Assembly: GCA_002366775.1 (NCBI GenBank)
Contig: DFBW01000163.1
Span: 7,024 to 12,102, forward strand
Direction: 5' to 3'
Origin: Roseovarius sp. UBA3070
Lineage (GTDB): Bacteria; Pseudomonadota; Alphaproteobacteria; Rhodobacterales; Rhodobacteraceae
DNA length: 5,079 nt
The notes beneath the pieces are model-generated. The model was not told the DNA's origin, made no database searches, and saw only the letters and a list, made by a program, of their open reading frames with translations. The position numbers and the translations under genes were made by a program. Shown here in pieces: positions 1-5,079 of this stretch (position 1 is its first letter; each line of letters opens with the position of its first letter).

Positions 1-377
1 TGACCTTGGCAATGAACCTCTCCGGCCGTTACCGGTCCGTCTCGGCCTTTGCGCCGATATCGAACCCATCGGCCAGTGACTGGGGGCGCAAGCAACTGGG
101 CGCTTATCTGGGGGCGGACGAAAGCACATGGGCCCCGCATGATGCCACCCTGATGATGCGCGAGGCCGGATTTGACGGCCCCGTGCTGACCGACACCGGC
201 ACTCATGATCAGTTCGTGGATCTGCTCAGACCCGAAGCCCTGGCCGAGGCTTGTGCTGCACGTCGCCAGGAGGCCACGCTCAGGATGCAGCCGGGCTATG
301 ACCACAGCTATTTCTTTGTTTCAACCTTTATGGAAGACCATGTCGCCTTCCACGCTGAGGCGCTTTATGCGAGGTAA
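1..377 (+). CDS. S-formylglutathione hydrolase, C-terminal part (5' end outside window)
   Basis: This is a cytosolic serine esterase that hydrolyses S-formylglutathione to formate and glutathione, the last step of glutathione-dependent formaldehyde detoxification (FrmB/FghA, human esterase D family). The reading frame is already open at the left edge (first whole codon at base 3), so the true start lies upstream. About 124 residues remain of a family protein of about 280, and the GxSxG nucleophile elbow is missing from view. Visible family blocks are SVSAFAPISNP just after the edge, THDQF (bases 201-212, catalytic Asp at 207-209) and GYDHSYFF (catalytic His at 303-305), followed by the usual C-terminal ending near HAEALYAR. 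The segment where I recall ICNP in E. coli and human homologues reads ISNP here. The stop TAA (375-377) is three bases before the next ATG, so the gene is almost certainly cotranscribed with sthA. Truncation is due to the window edge, not to gene decay. The family call is very secure. Confidence 0.95.
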   Translation, partial: TLAMNLSGRYRSVSAFAPISNPSASDWGRKQLGAYLGADESTWAPHDATLMMREAGFDGPVLTDTGTHDQFVDLLRPEALAEACAARRQEATLRMQPGYDHSYFFVSTFMEDHVAFHAEALYAR

Positions 378-380
378 ATC

Positions 381-1814
381 ATGAGCCACTACGATCTTAT
401 TGTCATCGGCTCGGGCCCTTCGGGGCGATCTGCGGCCATTCAGGCGGGCAAGCTGAAACGCCGTGTTCTGGTGATTGATCGCAAGGACCGTCTGGGCGGT
501 GTTTCGGTGCATACCGGAACGATCCCGTCAAAAACCCTGCGCGAAACGGTTCTGAACCTGTCGGGTTGGCGCGAGCGCAGTTTTTATGGACGGTCGTACC
601 GGGTGAAAGAGGACATCCAAGCAGATGACCTGAAGGGGCGGCTTCACAAGACACTGGATCATGAGGTGGATGTGCTGGAACACCAGTTCAACCGCAATCA
701 TGTGGATACGTTGCACGGGCTGGCCAGCTTTAAGGACGCCAACACGGTTGAGGTGGAGACCGAGGCAGGTGATGTGACCACGCTGAGCGCCGACAACTTT
801 TTGATCTCAACCGGGACAGAGACCTATCGCCCGGACTATGTGCCGTTCAATGGCACGACAATTGTGGACAGTGACGAATTTCTGGAACTGGCCAAAATCC
901 CGCGCAGCCTGGTGGTTGTGGGCGCTGGTGTGATCGGGGTGGAATATGCCACGATGTTTTCGGCGCTGGATGTGCGGGTCACTTTGATCGAACCGCGCGA
1001 AAGTTTCCTCGATTTTGTCGATCAAATGACGATCCGCGAATTCACATATCAAATTCGTGAAAATGGTGTTGATCTGCGCCTTGGCTCGGCGATTGAAAAG
1101 ATTGAGGATGCGGGTGAACATGTTGAAGTGACCATGGCCAACGGGCGGCATGTGCGCAGTGAAATGCTGTTGTTTGCTGCCGGGCGCATGGGGGCCACCA
1201 CCAGGCTGAACCTTGAGGCGATCGGGGTTGAGACAGATCACCGCGGGCGCATTGATGTGGATCGCAAGACCTATCAGACCTCTGTGCCACATATCTATGC
1301 TGCGGGTGATGTGATCGGGCATCCCAGCCTGGCTTCAACTTCAATCCAGCAGGGGCGGGTCGCGGCCTGTCATGCCTTGGAGGTCCCGACACTGGAGGAA
1401 AGCCCCTGGTATCCTTACGGCATCTATTCGGTGCCTGAGATTTCCACCTGCGGCATGTCCGAGGAGGAAATGCAGGAACGCGGTATTCCTTATGAAGTGG
1501 GCATCGCCCGGTTCCGAGAGACCAGCCGTGGGCATATCATGGGGCTGGAACATGGCATGTTGAAAATGCTGTTTAGCCTGAAAACCCGGCGTGTGTTGGG
1601 CGTGCAAATTGTTGGGGAAGGCGCAACAGAGTTGATCCACATTGCCCAAGCCGTGCTGAACCTGAAAGGCACAGTGGATTATTTTGTGCAGAACACGTTC
1701 AACTATCCCACTCTGGCAGAGGCCTATAAAATTGCGGGCCTCGATGCGTTTAACCGGATGCCGATCCCTGAAGAATTCAAGGTGAAGCCCAAGGGTAAGA
1801 AAACGTCAACCTGA
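381..1814 (+). CDS. sthA: Soluble (Si-specific) NAD(P)+ transhydrogenase, SthA-like
   Basis: This is a 477-residue FAD flavoprotein of the pyridine nucleotide-disulfide oxidoreductase class that transfers hydride between NADPH and NAD+ in the cytosol. Visible parts in order are the FAD dinucleotide fold GSGPSG (residues 10-15), GTIPSK (46-51) at the place of the redox-disulfide segment, the NAD(P) Rossmann motif [10 protein letters not shown] (181-190), the second FAD contact YAAGDVIG (306-313), and a dimerisation domain ending in [11 protein letters not shown] (440-450). Both cysteines of lipoamide dehydrogenase are replaced (Ser42, Thr47), and the C-terminal His of its His-Glu pair is replaced by Tyr442. 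This separates the protein from dihydrolipoyl dehydrogenase, the commonest mis-annotation, and matches the SthA/UdhA type. An 18-residue Lys-rich tail follows the point where the E. coli protein ends. The ATG at 381 has GAGGT (371-375) six bases upstream, overlapping the previous stop. The call as SthA is strong; nucleotide preference is inferred. Confidence 0.93.
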   Translation: MSHYDLIVIGSGPSGRSAAIQAGKLKRRVLVIDRKDRLGGVSVHTGTIPSKTLRETVLNLSGWRERSFYGRSYRVKEDIQADDLKGRLHKTLDHEVDVLEHQFNRNHVDTLHGLASFKDANTVEVETEAGDVTTLSADNFLISTGTETYRPDYVPFNGTTIVDSDEFLELAKIPRSLVVVGAGVIGVEYATMFSALDVRVTLIEPRESFLDFVDQMTIREFTYQIRENGVDLRLGSAIEKIEDAGEHVEVTMANGRHVRSEMLLFAAGRMGATTRLNLEAIGVETDHRGRIDVDRKTYQTSVPHIYAAGDVIGHPSLASTSIQQGRVAACHALEVPTLEESPWYPYGIYSVPEISTCGMSEEEMQERGIPYEVGIARFRETSRGHIMGLEHGMLKMLFSLKTRRVLGVQIVGEGATELIHIAQAVLNLKGTVDYFVQNTFNYPTLAEAYKIAGLDAFNRMPIPEEFKVKPKGKKTST

Positions 1815-1818
1815 CGTT
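1802..1818 (+). repeat. Perfect inverted repeat spanning the sthA stop codon
   Basis: The arms AACGTCA (1802-1808) and TGACGTT (1812-1818) are perfect 7-base complements around a 3-base loop ACC. The sthA stop TGA (1812-1814) forms the start of the right arm. In RNA this would be a short hairpin. No T-run follows directly (the next is TTTT, eight bases on, at 1826-1829), so it is not a standard intrinsic terminator. It may be an mRNA-stabilising or attenuating structure between two cotranscribed genes, or chance. Confidence 0.4.
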
Positions 1819-1841
1819 GCGGCCATTTTCTGATATCCTGA

Positions 1842-1846
1842 AAGGA
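1842..1846 (+). promoter_or_regulatory. Ribosome binding site of the YaiI-family gene
   Basis: AAGGA lies nine bases before the ATG at 1856. It fixes this start over the in-frame TTG at 1817, which has no comparable site and would add 13 residues before the conserved N-terminus. Confidence 0.6.
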
Positions 1847-1855
1847 CCGCTGAAG

Positions 1856-2305
1856 ATGTCGATCTATGTTGATGCCGATGCCTGCCCGGTGAAACCCGAG
1901 GTCGAAAAAGTTGGCACGCGCCACCGCGTAAAGATGTTTGTTGTCTCAAACGGGGGCCTGCGTCCCTCGCAAAACCCGTTGGTTGAAACGGTGATCGTGC
2001 CCGATGGTCCGGATGTGGCCGATATGTGGATTGCCGAGCGTGCAGGCCCGGGCGATGTGGTGATCACCGGTGACATCCCGCTGGCCGCCAAATGTGTTGA
2101 GGCCGGTGCGCAGGTTCTGAAACACAATGGCGAGCCGTTAACGGCAGCCAATATCGGCAATGTTCTGGCCACGCGCGATCTGATGAGCGATTTGCGGGCG
2201 GCTGATCCGTTCCGCCAAGGCGGCGGCAAGGGGTTTACCAAAGCGGATCGCTCGCGCTTCCTGGATGCATTGGAGAGGGCTTTGCGCAAGGCAAAGGCGG
2301 GTTAG
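1856..2305 (+). CDS. UPF0178 / YaiI-YqxD family protein (DUF188)
   Basis: This 149-residue protein belongs to the widespread YaiI/YqxD family, whose members are usually about 150 residues long. Family hallmarks are VDADACP (residues 5-11) at the very N-terminus, DVAD (53-56) and ITGDIPLA (70-77), then a polar C-terminal region with [14 protein letters not shown] (122-135). The spaced acidic residues (Asp6, Asp8, Asp53, Asp56, Asp72) resemble the metal-binding set of PIN/NYN-like nuclease folds, so a nuclease role on RNA or DNA has been supposed for the family. No function is established from this sequence. There is no signal peptide or membrane segment, so it should be cytosolic. The start was chosen because the ATG has an AAGGA site upstream and places VDADACP where homologues have it. 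It follows sthA by 41 bases and is probably read from the same transcript. The family is certain; the role is unknown. Confidence 0.93.
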   Translation: MSIYVDADACPVKPEVEKVGTRHRVKMFVVSNGGLRPSQNPLVETVIVPDGPDVADMWIAERAGPGDVVITGDIPLAAKCVEAGAQVLKHNGEPLTAANIGNVLATRDLMSDLRAADPFRQGGGKGFTKADRSRFLDALERALRKAKAG

Positions 2306-2315
2306 CCCCGGCTTT
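2293..2315 (+). terminator. Imperfect stem-loop over the YaiI stop codon, possible end of the first operon
   Basis: AAAGGCGGG (2293-2301) can pair with CCCCGGCTTT (2306-2315). This gives nine base pairs with one G-G mismatch (2297/2311) around a 5-base loop TTAGC (2302-2306), which contains most of the TAG stop. The right arm ends in TTT but no longer U-tract follows, so intrinsic termination would be weak. Its place before the only sizeable gap in the window suits an operon end. Confidence 0.35.
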
Positions 2316-2411
2316 ACAGTGCACCGGCTCGCACGTCTTGGTATTGGGTAGTTTCACCGCCCCCCTTTTGCCTCCTGCCACGCCATCACAGGCCAACTTG
2401 CAGGGTGCGCT

Positions 2412-2555
2412 TTGCGCAATGGCAGCGTTTTTTATCTCAATGATTTAGGTATCAAACTGCGTTCCAACAGCTATGTGGTGTATCAGGTTATGCTCATCAT
2501 GCCCTTGAATGGCATCGCGTTGATCTTTGGGGCCGGTTTGTATCTGTTGTGGTGA
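2412..2555 (+). CDS. Possible small membrane peptide, unrecognised (47 codons, TTG start)
   Basis: The frame is open from after the TAG at 2349-2351 to the TGA at 2553-2555. The only plausible initiator before the hydrophobic part is TTG at 2412, with a weak AGGG (2402-2405) six bases upstream. The product would have a polar N-terminal half with several Asn, Arg and Lys, then an uninterrupted apolar stretch of about 27 residues (YVVYQVMLIM through AGLYLLW), as in a single-pass membrane peptide. Codons look plausible for the genome: third positions are mostly G or C. Its stop overlaps a GTG (2552-2554) that is in frame with the downstream HAD gene, mimicking the ATGA overlaps later in the cluster. 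I do not recognise the peptide. It could be a real small protein, a relic of a longer gene, or chance. The weak start and site keep confidence low. Confidence 0.28.
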   Translation: MRNGSVFYLNDLGIKLRSNSYVVYQVMLIMPLNGIALIFGAGLYLLW

Positions 2556-2581
2556 GAGACAACCAAATCGCAACAGGCACT

Positions 2582-2585
2582 GGAG
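2582..2585 (+). promoter_or_regulatory. Ribosome binding site of the HAD gene
   Basis: GGAG lies five bases before the ATG at 2591. It selects this start over the in-frame GTG codons at 2549 and 2552, which would prepend 14 or 13 polar residues to a domain that normally begins right at the first beta strand. Confidence 0.65.
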
Positions 2586-2590
2586 AAAAC

Positions 2591-3211
2591 ATGACGATTG
2601 AGGCCGTGGTCCTGGACATTGGCAATGTGCTGATCCATTGGAACCCCGAACGCATTTATGATGCCCGATTGGGTGTTGCGCAGCGGCGGCGTTTCTTTGA
2701 CGAGACAGACATACATGCGATGAACCTTGAGGTGGATCGTGGTGCTGATTTCCTTGGTTCTGTGCAGGCGCTGGCGCGCGCGCATCCTGATTGGCATGAT
2801 GAGGTCATGGTGTGGCACGATCAATGGATCCAGCTGGCCAGCCCCGCCATTGATCATTCGGTGCGTTTGATGCAGGCGTTGCAGCGGCGCGGCGTGCCGG
2901 TGTTTGCTCTCAGCAACTTTGGCATTGGCACATTTGATGTGGCCTGCGCAACCTATCCGTTTCTGAGCAAATTTGACCGCAGCTATATTTCCGGGCACAT
3001 GGGGGTGATTAAACCTGAACCAGAGATTTATGCCAGGCTGGAGGCCGATTGTGGTGTGGCGCCACAGAATTTGTTGTTTACCGACGATCGCCCAGAAAAC
3101 ATAAACGCAGCGCAGGCGAGGGGCTGGCAGACACATTTGTTTGACGCACCGGGCGATTGGGCACAGACTCTGATCAAATCCGGGCTATTAAGCGAGGAAG
3201 ACGCGCGATGA
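2591..3211 (+). CDS. HAD-superfamily hydrolase, subfamily IA (YihX-like phosphatase)
   Basis: This is a 206-residue cytosolic hydrolase of the haloacid dehalogenase superfamily, probably a phosphatase of a small metabolite. The four HAD motifs are visible. Motif I is VVLDIGNVL with nucleophile Asp9, motif II is ALSNF with Ser108, motif III is GVIKPEPEIY with Lys141, and motif IV is FTDDRPENI with Asp165 and Asp166. Residues 13-100 between motifs I and II form the usual helical cap of subfamily I. In motif I the second Asp of DxD is Gly11 (DIGNV). This is also seen in E. coli YihX, an alpha-glucose-1-phosphate phosphatase, and in related variant-3 proteins, so it does not mean loss of activity. 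The substrate cannot be read from the sequence, and a dehalogenase is less likely. Its stop TGA overlaps the ATG of the next gene (ATGA at 3208-3211), pointing to translational coupling with the ornithine cyclodeaminase-family gene. Confidence 0.9.
   Translation: MTIEAVVLDIGNVLIHWNPERIYDARLGVAQRRRFFDETDIHAMNLEVDRGADFLGSVQALARAHPDWHDEVMVWHDQWIQLASPAIDHSVRLMQALQRRGVPVFALSNFGIGTFDVACATYPFLSKFDRSYISGHMGVIKPEPEIYARLEADCGVAPQNLLFTDDRPENINAAQARGWQTHLFDAPGDWAQTLIKSGLLSEEDAR
3194..3198 (+). promoter_or_regulatory. Ribosome binding site of the ornithine cyclodeaminase-family gene
   Basis: GAGGA lies inside the end of the HAD gene, nine bases before the ATG at 3208. It supports the overlapping start over the in-frame TTG at 3157, which would add 17 unrelated charged residues. 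ATG codons at 3214 and 3220 are further options. Confidence 0.55.
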
Positions 3212-4125
3212 GCATGACCATGATCCCCTTTACTGAGGGCGAGGCCAATCTGGATTGGCTGGGCCTGTGCAAGGCGTTTGAAGCGGGCCATCAACTGCCC
3301 AAGGCCGAGATTGCCGACAGCTTCCTCTATCGCGGCAAGGATACCCTGCTAAGTCGCGCGGCCTGGATTGACGGGATGGGGTTGGCGGTGAAATCTGCGA
3401 CGATATTTCCGGGTAATCCGGGCCGGGGTGATCCGATGATTGGGGGGGCTGTCAGCCTGTTTTCTGACCAAAACGGCGCGCTTGAGGCGATTGTGGATTT
3501 CCATCTGGTCACCAAATGGAAAACCGCCGGTGACAGCTTGCTTGCCGCCACCCGGTTGGCCCGCCCCGATAGCCGGAACATCCTGATCGTGGGGGCAGGT
3601 ACAGTGGGGCGCAGCCTGTTTCAGGCCTATAGCGCGGGTTTTCCGGAGGCGAAGTTCAGCATCTGGAACCGCACGCGCGCCAACGCCGAAGCCATGGCAG
3701 CCGAGTGTTCAGGCATGGTTGTGGCGGATGATCTGGAAACGGCCGTTAGGGCCGCAGATATCGTCACATCCGCAACTATGTCGAGCGAACCTTTGCTGAA
3801 AGGGGCCTGGTTTCAACCGGGCCAGCACATTGATCTGATCGGCGCCTATCGCCCAGACATGCGCGAGGTCGATGACGAGGCAATGACGCGTGCACGGGTG
3901 TTTGTTGACAGTTACGACACCACCGTTGACCACATCGGAGAGATCAAAATCCCGCTTGAGGCAGGTGTGATAAAGCGCAGTGATCTGCAGGCAGATCATT
4001 ATGAGGCAGATATGTTCAAGCGTCACTCGGACGACGAAATCACTTTGTTCAAAAACGGCGGTGGGGCGCATCTGGATTTGATGACCTCGCGCTATATTCT
4101 GGATGTATGGACGGAGGCGGCATGA
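3208..4125 (+). CDS. Ornithine cyclodeaminase / mu-crystallin family protein
   Basis: This 305-residue cytosolic protein of the ornithine cyclodeaminase/mu-crystallin family acts with NAD(P)H. Family blocks in order are LLSRAAWIDG (47-56), GLAVKSATIFPGN (58-70, conserved Lys62), TKWKTAGDSLLAA (102-114), the Rossmann loop GAGTVG (129-134), WNRT (153-156), IGAYRPDMREVD (211-222), FVDSYD (232-237) and the end block FKNGGGAHLDL (281-291). The NRT after the second Rossmann strand suggests NADPH preference (inference). The Arg that grips the substrate carboxylate in Pseudomonas ornithine cyclodeaminase (RTAA block) is Lys105 here. The catalytic Asp of its GGDCPGK block aligns with Tyr214 or its neighbours. 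True ornithine cyclisation is therefore unlikely. Related activities are ketimine or pyrroline-2-carboxylate reductase, or an amino-acid dehydrogenase. It overlaps both neighbours by 4 bases, so all three proteins are probably made together. Confidence 0.88.
   Translation: MSMTMIPFTEGEANLDWLGLCKAFEAGHQLPKAEIADSFLYRGKDTLLSRAAWIDGMGLAVKSATIFPGNPGRGDPMIGGAVSLFSDQNGALEAIVDFHLVTKWKTAGDSLLAATRLARPDSRNILIVGAGTVGRSLFQAYSAGFPEAKFSIWNRTRANAEAMAAECSGMVVADDLETAVRAADIVTSATMSSEPLLKGAWFQPGQHIDLIGAYRPDMREVDDEAMTRARVFVDSYDTTVDHIGEIKIPLEAGVIKRSDLQADHYEADMFKRHSDDEITLFKNGGGAHLDLMTSRYILDVWTEAA
3981..3998. repeat. Near-perfect palindrome inside the cyclodeaminase-family gene
   Basis: TGATCTGC (3981-3988) and GCAGATCA (3991-3998) are perfect 8-base inverted arms around AG. 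The dyad includes two GATC sites. It lies in coding sequence for SDLQADH, so codon content alone may explain it. An intragenic operator is possible but has no other support. Confidence 0.3.
4113..4117 (+). promoter_or_regulatory. Ribosome binding site of the alpha/beta hydrolase gene
   Basis: GGAGG lies four bases before the ATG at 4122, inside the end of the upstream gene. The in-frame ATG at 4107 lies before this site and would only add MDGGG in front of the hydrophobic N-terminus, so 4122 is preferred. Confidence 0.6.
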
Positions 4126-5045
4126 TCGGATGGATTTTAGTGGCACTGATTGCTCTGGGGGTCGCCTGGCCGTTTATCCGTGAGGCCCGCAAACCGGCAA
4201 TGAATGCACAGGCGCGGCGTAGTGCTCCGGGGGAGTTTGTCACTTTGTCGCGCGGAGTAACCCACTATCAATGGTTGGGGGCCACGCGCGGGCCGGTGGC
4301 TGTATGTGTACATGGTCTGACCACGCCATCTTATGTCTGGGGGCCGATTGCCAACGGGCTGGGCCGCCTTGGGTTTCGCGTGTTGGTCTATGACCTTTAT
4401 GGACGCGGGTATTCTGATCGGCCAGGCGGGCCACAGGATGCGCCGTTCTTTGTGGCGCAATTGGCCGACTTGCTGGATGAACTGGGGGTGGAAGAGGACA
4501 TCACCCTGCTGGGCTATTCTATGGGCGGGGCCATTGCCACTTCGTTTGCGGCAACCTATCCCGAAAAGCTGCGTCAGTTGGTGCTGATCGCCTCGGCTGG
4601 TATGGGGCACAATCTGGGGCCGGTGGCCCGGTTGGTACAAAATCATGACAAGCTGGGCCGTTGGCTGATGCTGGCGCTTTATGGGCGTTCGCACAGGCAA
4701 GCAACCGAAGCCGAGCGCGGCCTTCCCAGCAGCATTGAGAATATCGTTGATCTGCAACAGGGCGAATTGACCATGCGTGGTTTTGTGCCCGCAGTTTTGT
4801 CGTCGATGCGCGGTATCCTTGACGAAGATCAAGAGGAAGATCACCGCGAAGTTAGCCGTGAAGGCATTCAGGTGTTGGCGATCTGGGCCCGCGACGATGA
4901 GGTGATCCCGATCACTGGCATGGGCAAACTGGCCGAGTGGAACCGGGTTGCACGCCACGAGGTGATCGAGGGTGCCGGCCACGGGTTGGCCTATACCCAC
5001 ACCGATGAAGTGATGCATGCGATGCGTGATCTCATGCGGGATTGA
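4122..5045 (+). CDS. Alpha/beta hydrolase with N-terminal membrane anchor
   Basis: This is a 307-residue serine hydrolase of the alpha/beta fold. Residues 2-18 (IGWILVALIALGVAWPF) are one uncharged membrane segment, followed at once by RxxRK, with no evident signal-peptidase site. The protein is probably an inner-membrane-anchored enzyme, and by the positive-inside rule the basic stretch after the helix favours a cytoplasmic catalytic domain (inference). The catalytic domain shows the oxyanion loop VHGLTTPS (63-70), YDLYGRGYSDRP (90-101) as in the common lipase/esterase/haloperoxidase-like group, nucleophile elbow GYSMGG (131-136, Ser133), the acid in RDDEVIP (257-263, probably Asp259) and GAGHG (284-288, His287). 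The cap region between about 160 and 245 is highly charged at EDQEEDHREVSRE (235-247). The substrate is unknown; esterase, lipase or amidase remain possible. The ATGA overlap with the cyclodeaminase-family gene makes it the third member of the coupled set. Confidence 0.9.
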   Translation: MIGWILVALIALGVAWPFIREARKPAMNAQARRSAPGEFVTLSRGVTHYQWLGATRGPVAVCVHGLTTPSYVWGPIANGLGRLGFRVLVYDLYGRGYSDRPGGPQDAPFFVAQLADLLDELGVEEDITLLGYSMGGAIATSFAATYPEKLRQLVLIASAGMGHNLGPVARLVQNHDKLGRWLMLALYGRSHRQATEAERGLPSSIENIVDLQQGELTMRGFVPAVLSSMRGILDEDQEEDHREVSREGIQVLAIWARDDEVIPITGMGKLAEWNRVARHEVIEGAGHGLAYTHTDEVMHAMRDLMRD

Positions 5046-5053
5046 GGGGGGTG

Positions 5054-5073
5054 AAGGCCTGACACCGGACCTT
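5054..5073 (+). terminator. Weak hairpin after the alpha/beta hydrolase gene
   Basis: AAGGCC (5054-5059) can pair with GG-A-CCTT (5067-5073), six pairs with a bulged A at 5069 and a 7-base loop. It begins eight bases after the last stop and is followed by T and C. The T-run is too short for a confident intrinsic terminator, and the window ends six bases later. Confidence 0.25.
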
Positions 5074-5079
5074 TCTGTC

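Larger units (their letters stand above)
2306..2590. other. Intergenic gap between the two gene blocks
   Basis: This is a 285-base interval, the only real gap in the window. It starts with the right arm of the stem-loop at the YaiI stop and includes a pyrimidine-rich stretch (around 2352-2376). It contains one possible small membrane ORF (2412-2555), listed separately. I looked for -35/-10 pairs and found none that I trust, although a promoter for the downstream HAD-led operon would be expected here. No tRNA or recognised riboswitch is apparent. Confidence 0.6.

Noticed and set aside
1..377. Reading the first gene as a complete small protein starting near base 6 or 12
   Set aside because: The frame is open to the edge, and the sequence matches the middle of S-formylglutathione hydrolase. 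The missing nucleophile region must lie upstream.
807..1322. Minus-strand frame of 171 codons inside sthA
   Set aside because: It is antisense to conserved Rossmann and FAD motifs of sthA, and no domain is seen.
381..1814. Annotation as dihydrolipoyl dehydrogenase
   Set aside because: Both redox cysteines and the C-terminal catalytic His are absent, and the overall match, including GTIPSK and [10 protein letters not shown], is to soluble transhydrogenase.
2398..2440. Candidate promoter with TTGCAG or TTGCGC and the T-rich TTTATC
   Set aside because: Spacings and -10 matches are poor for both pairs, so I would not call a promoter from this alone.
2499..2515. Inverted repeat ATGCC-N7-GGCAT in the gap
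   Set aside because: There are only five base pairs with a loose spacer, so this is expected by chance. It also lies inside the possible small ORF.
2549..2590. Earlier GTG starts for the HAD gene
   Set aside because: The ATG at 2591 has a well-placed GGAG, and the HAD fold normally starts right at this first strand. The added residues look unrelated.
2483..3136. Open frame of 217 codons on the minus strand across the gap and the HAD gene
   Set aside because: Most of it is the antisense of the HAD gene. The product shows no recognisable domain and has shadow-like composition.
4137..5018. Long open frame of 293 codons on the minus strand
   Set aside because: It lies wholly opposite the alpha/beta hydrolase gene, which has clear catalytic motifs. 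The minus-strand translation is rich in His, Gln, Pro and Arg with no family motif, as expected for a shadow frame in G+C-rich DNA.

Overview
The window reads as ordinary chromosomal DNA from an alphaproteobacterium, most likely of the Rhodobacterales (Roseobacter-like). I infer this from moderately high G+C, tightly packed co-directional genes with ATGA overlaps, and the protein families present. The genus cannot be named from sequence alone. All six recognisable genes lie on the + strand. I see no mobile element, CRISPR array, tRNA, rRNA or phage gene.

Block 1 (1-2305): the 3' part of an S-formylglutathione hydrolase gene runs off the left edge. Three bases after its stop comes a soluble pyridine nucleotide transhydrogenase (sthA-like). 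After 41 more bases there is a small UPF0178/YaiI-family protein. The first two enzymes fit together metabolically. The hydrolase finishes glutathione-dependent formaldehyde oxidation, a route that makes reducing equivalents as NADH, and the transhydrogenase exchanges hydride between the NAD and NADP pools. The stop codons of both sthA and the YaiI gene sit inside short inverted repeats.

Gap (2306-2590): a 285-base interval without a recognised gene. It holds one possible unrecognised small membrane-peptide ORF (47 codons, TTG start). I find no convincing promoter.

Block 2 (2591-5045): a HAD-superfamily hydrolase, an ornithine cyclodeaminase/mu-crystallin-family protein and a membrane-anchored alpha/beta hydrolase. 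They are joined by two 4-base ATGA overlaps, so they are very probably one translationally coupled operon. The middle protein has lost the residues typical of true ornithine cyclodeaminase, so it is more likely an NAD(P)H-dependent imine/ketimine reductase or amino-acid dehydrogenase-like enzyme of unknown substrate. The shared pathway of the three enzymes is not evident and is the most open question here. The last 34 bases hold only a weak hairpin.

I do not see strong evidence for an undescribed system. The items worth following up are the coupled triad, the altered active site of its middle enzyme, and the small membrane ORF in the gap.
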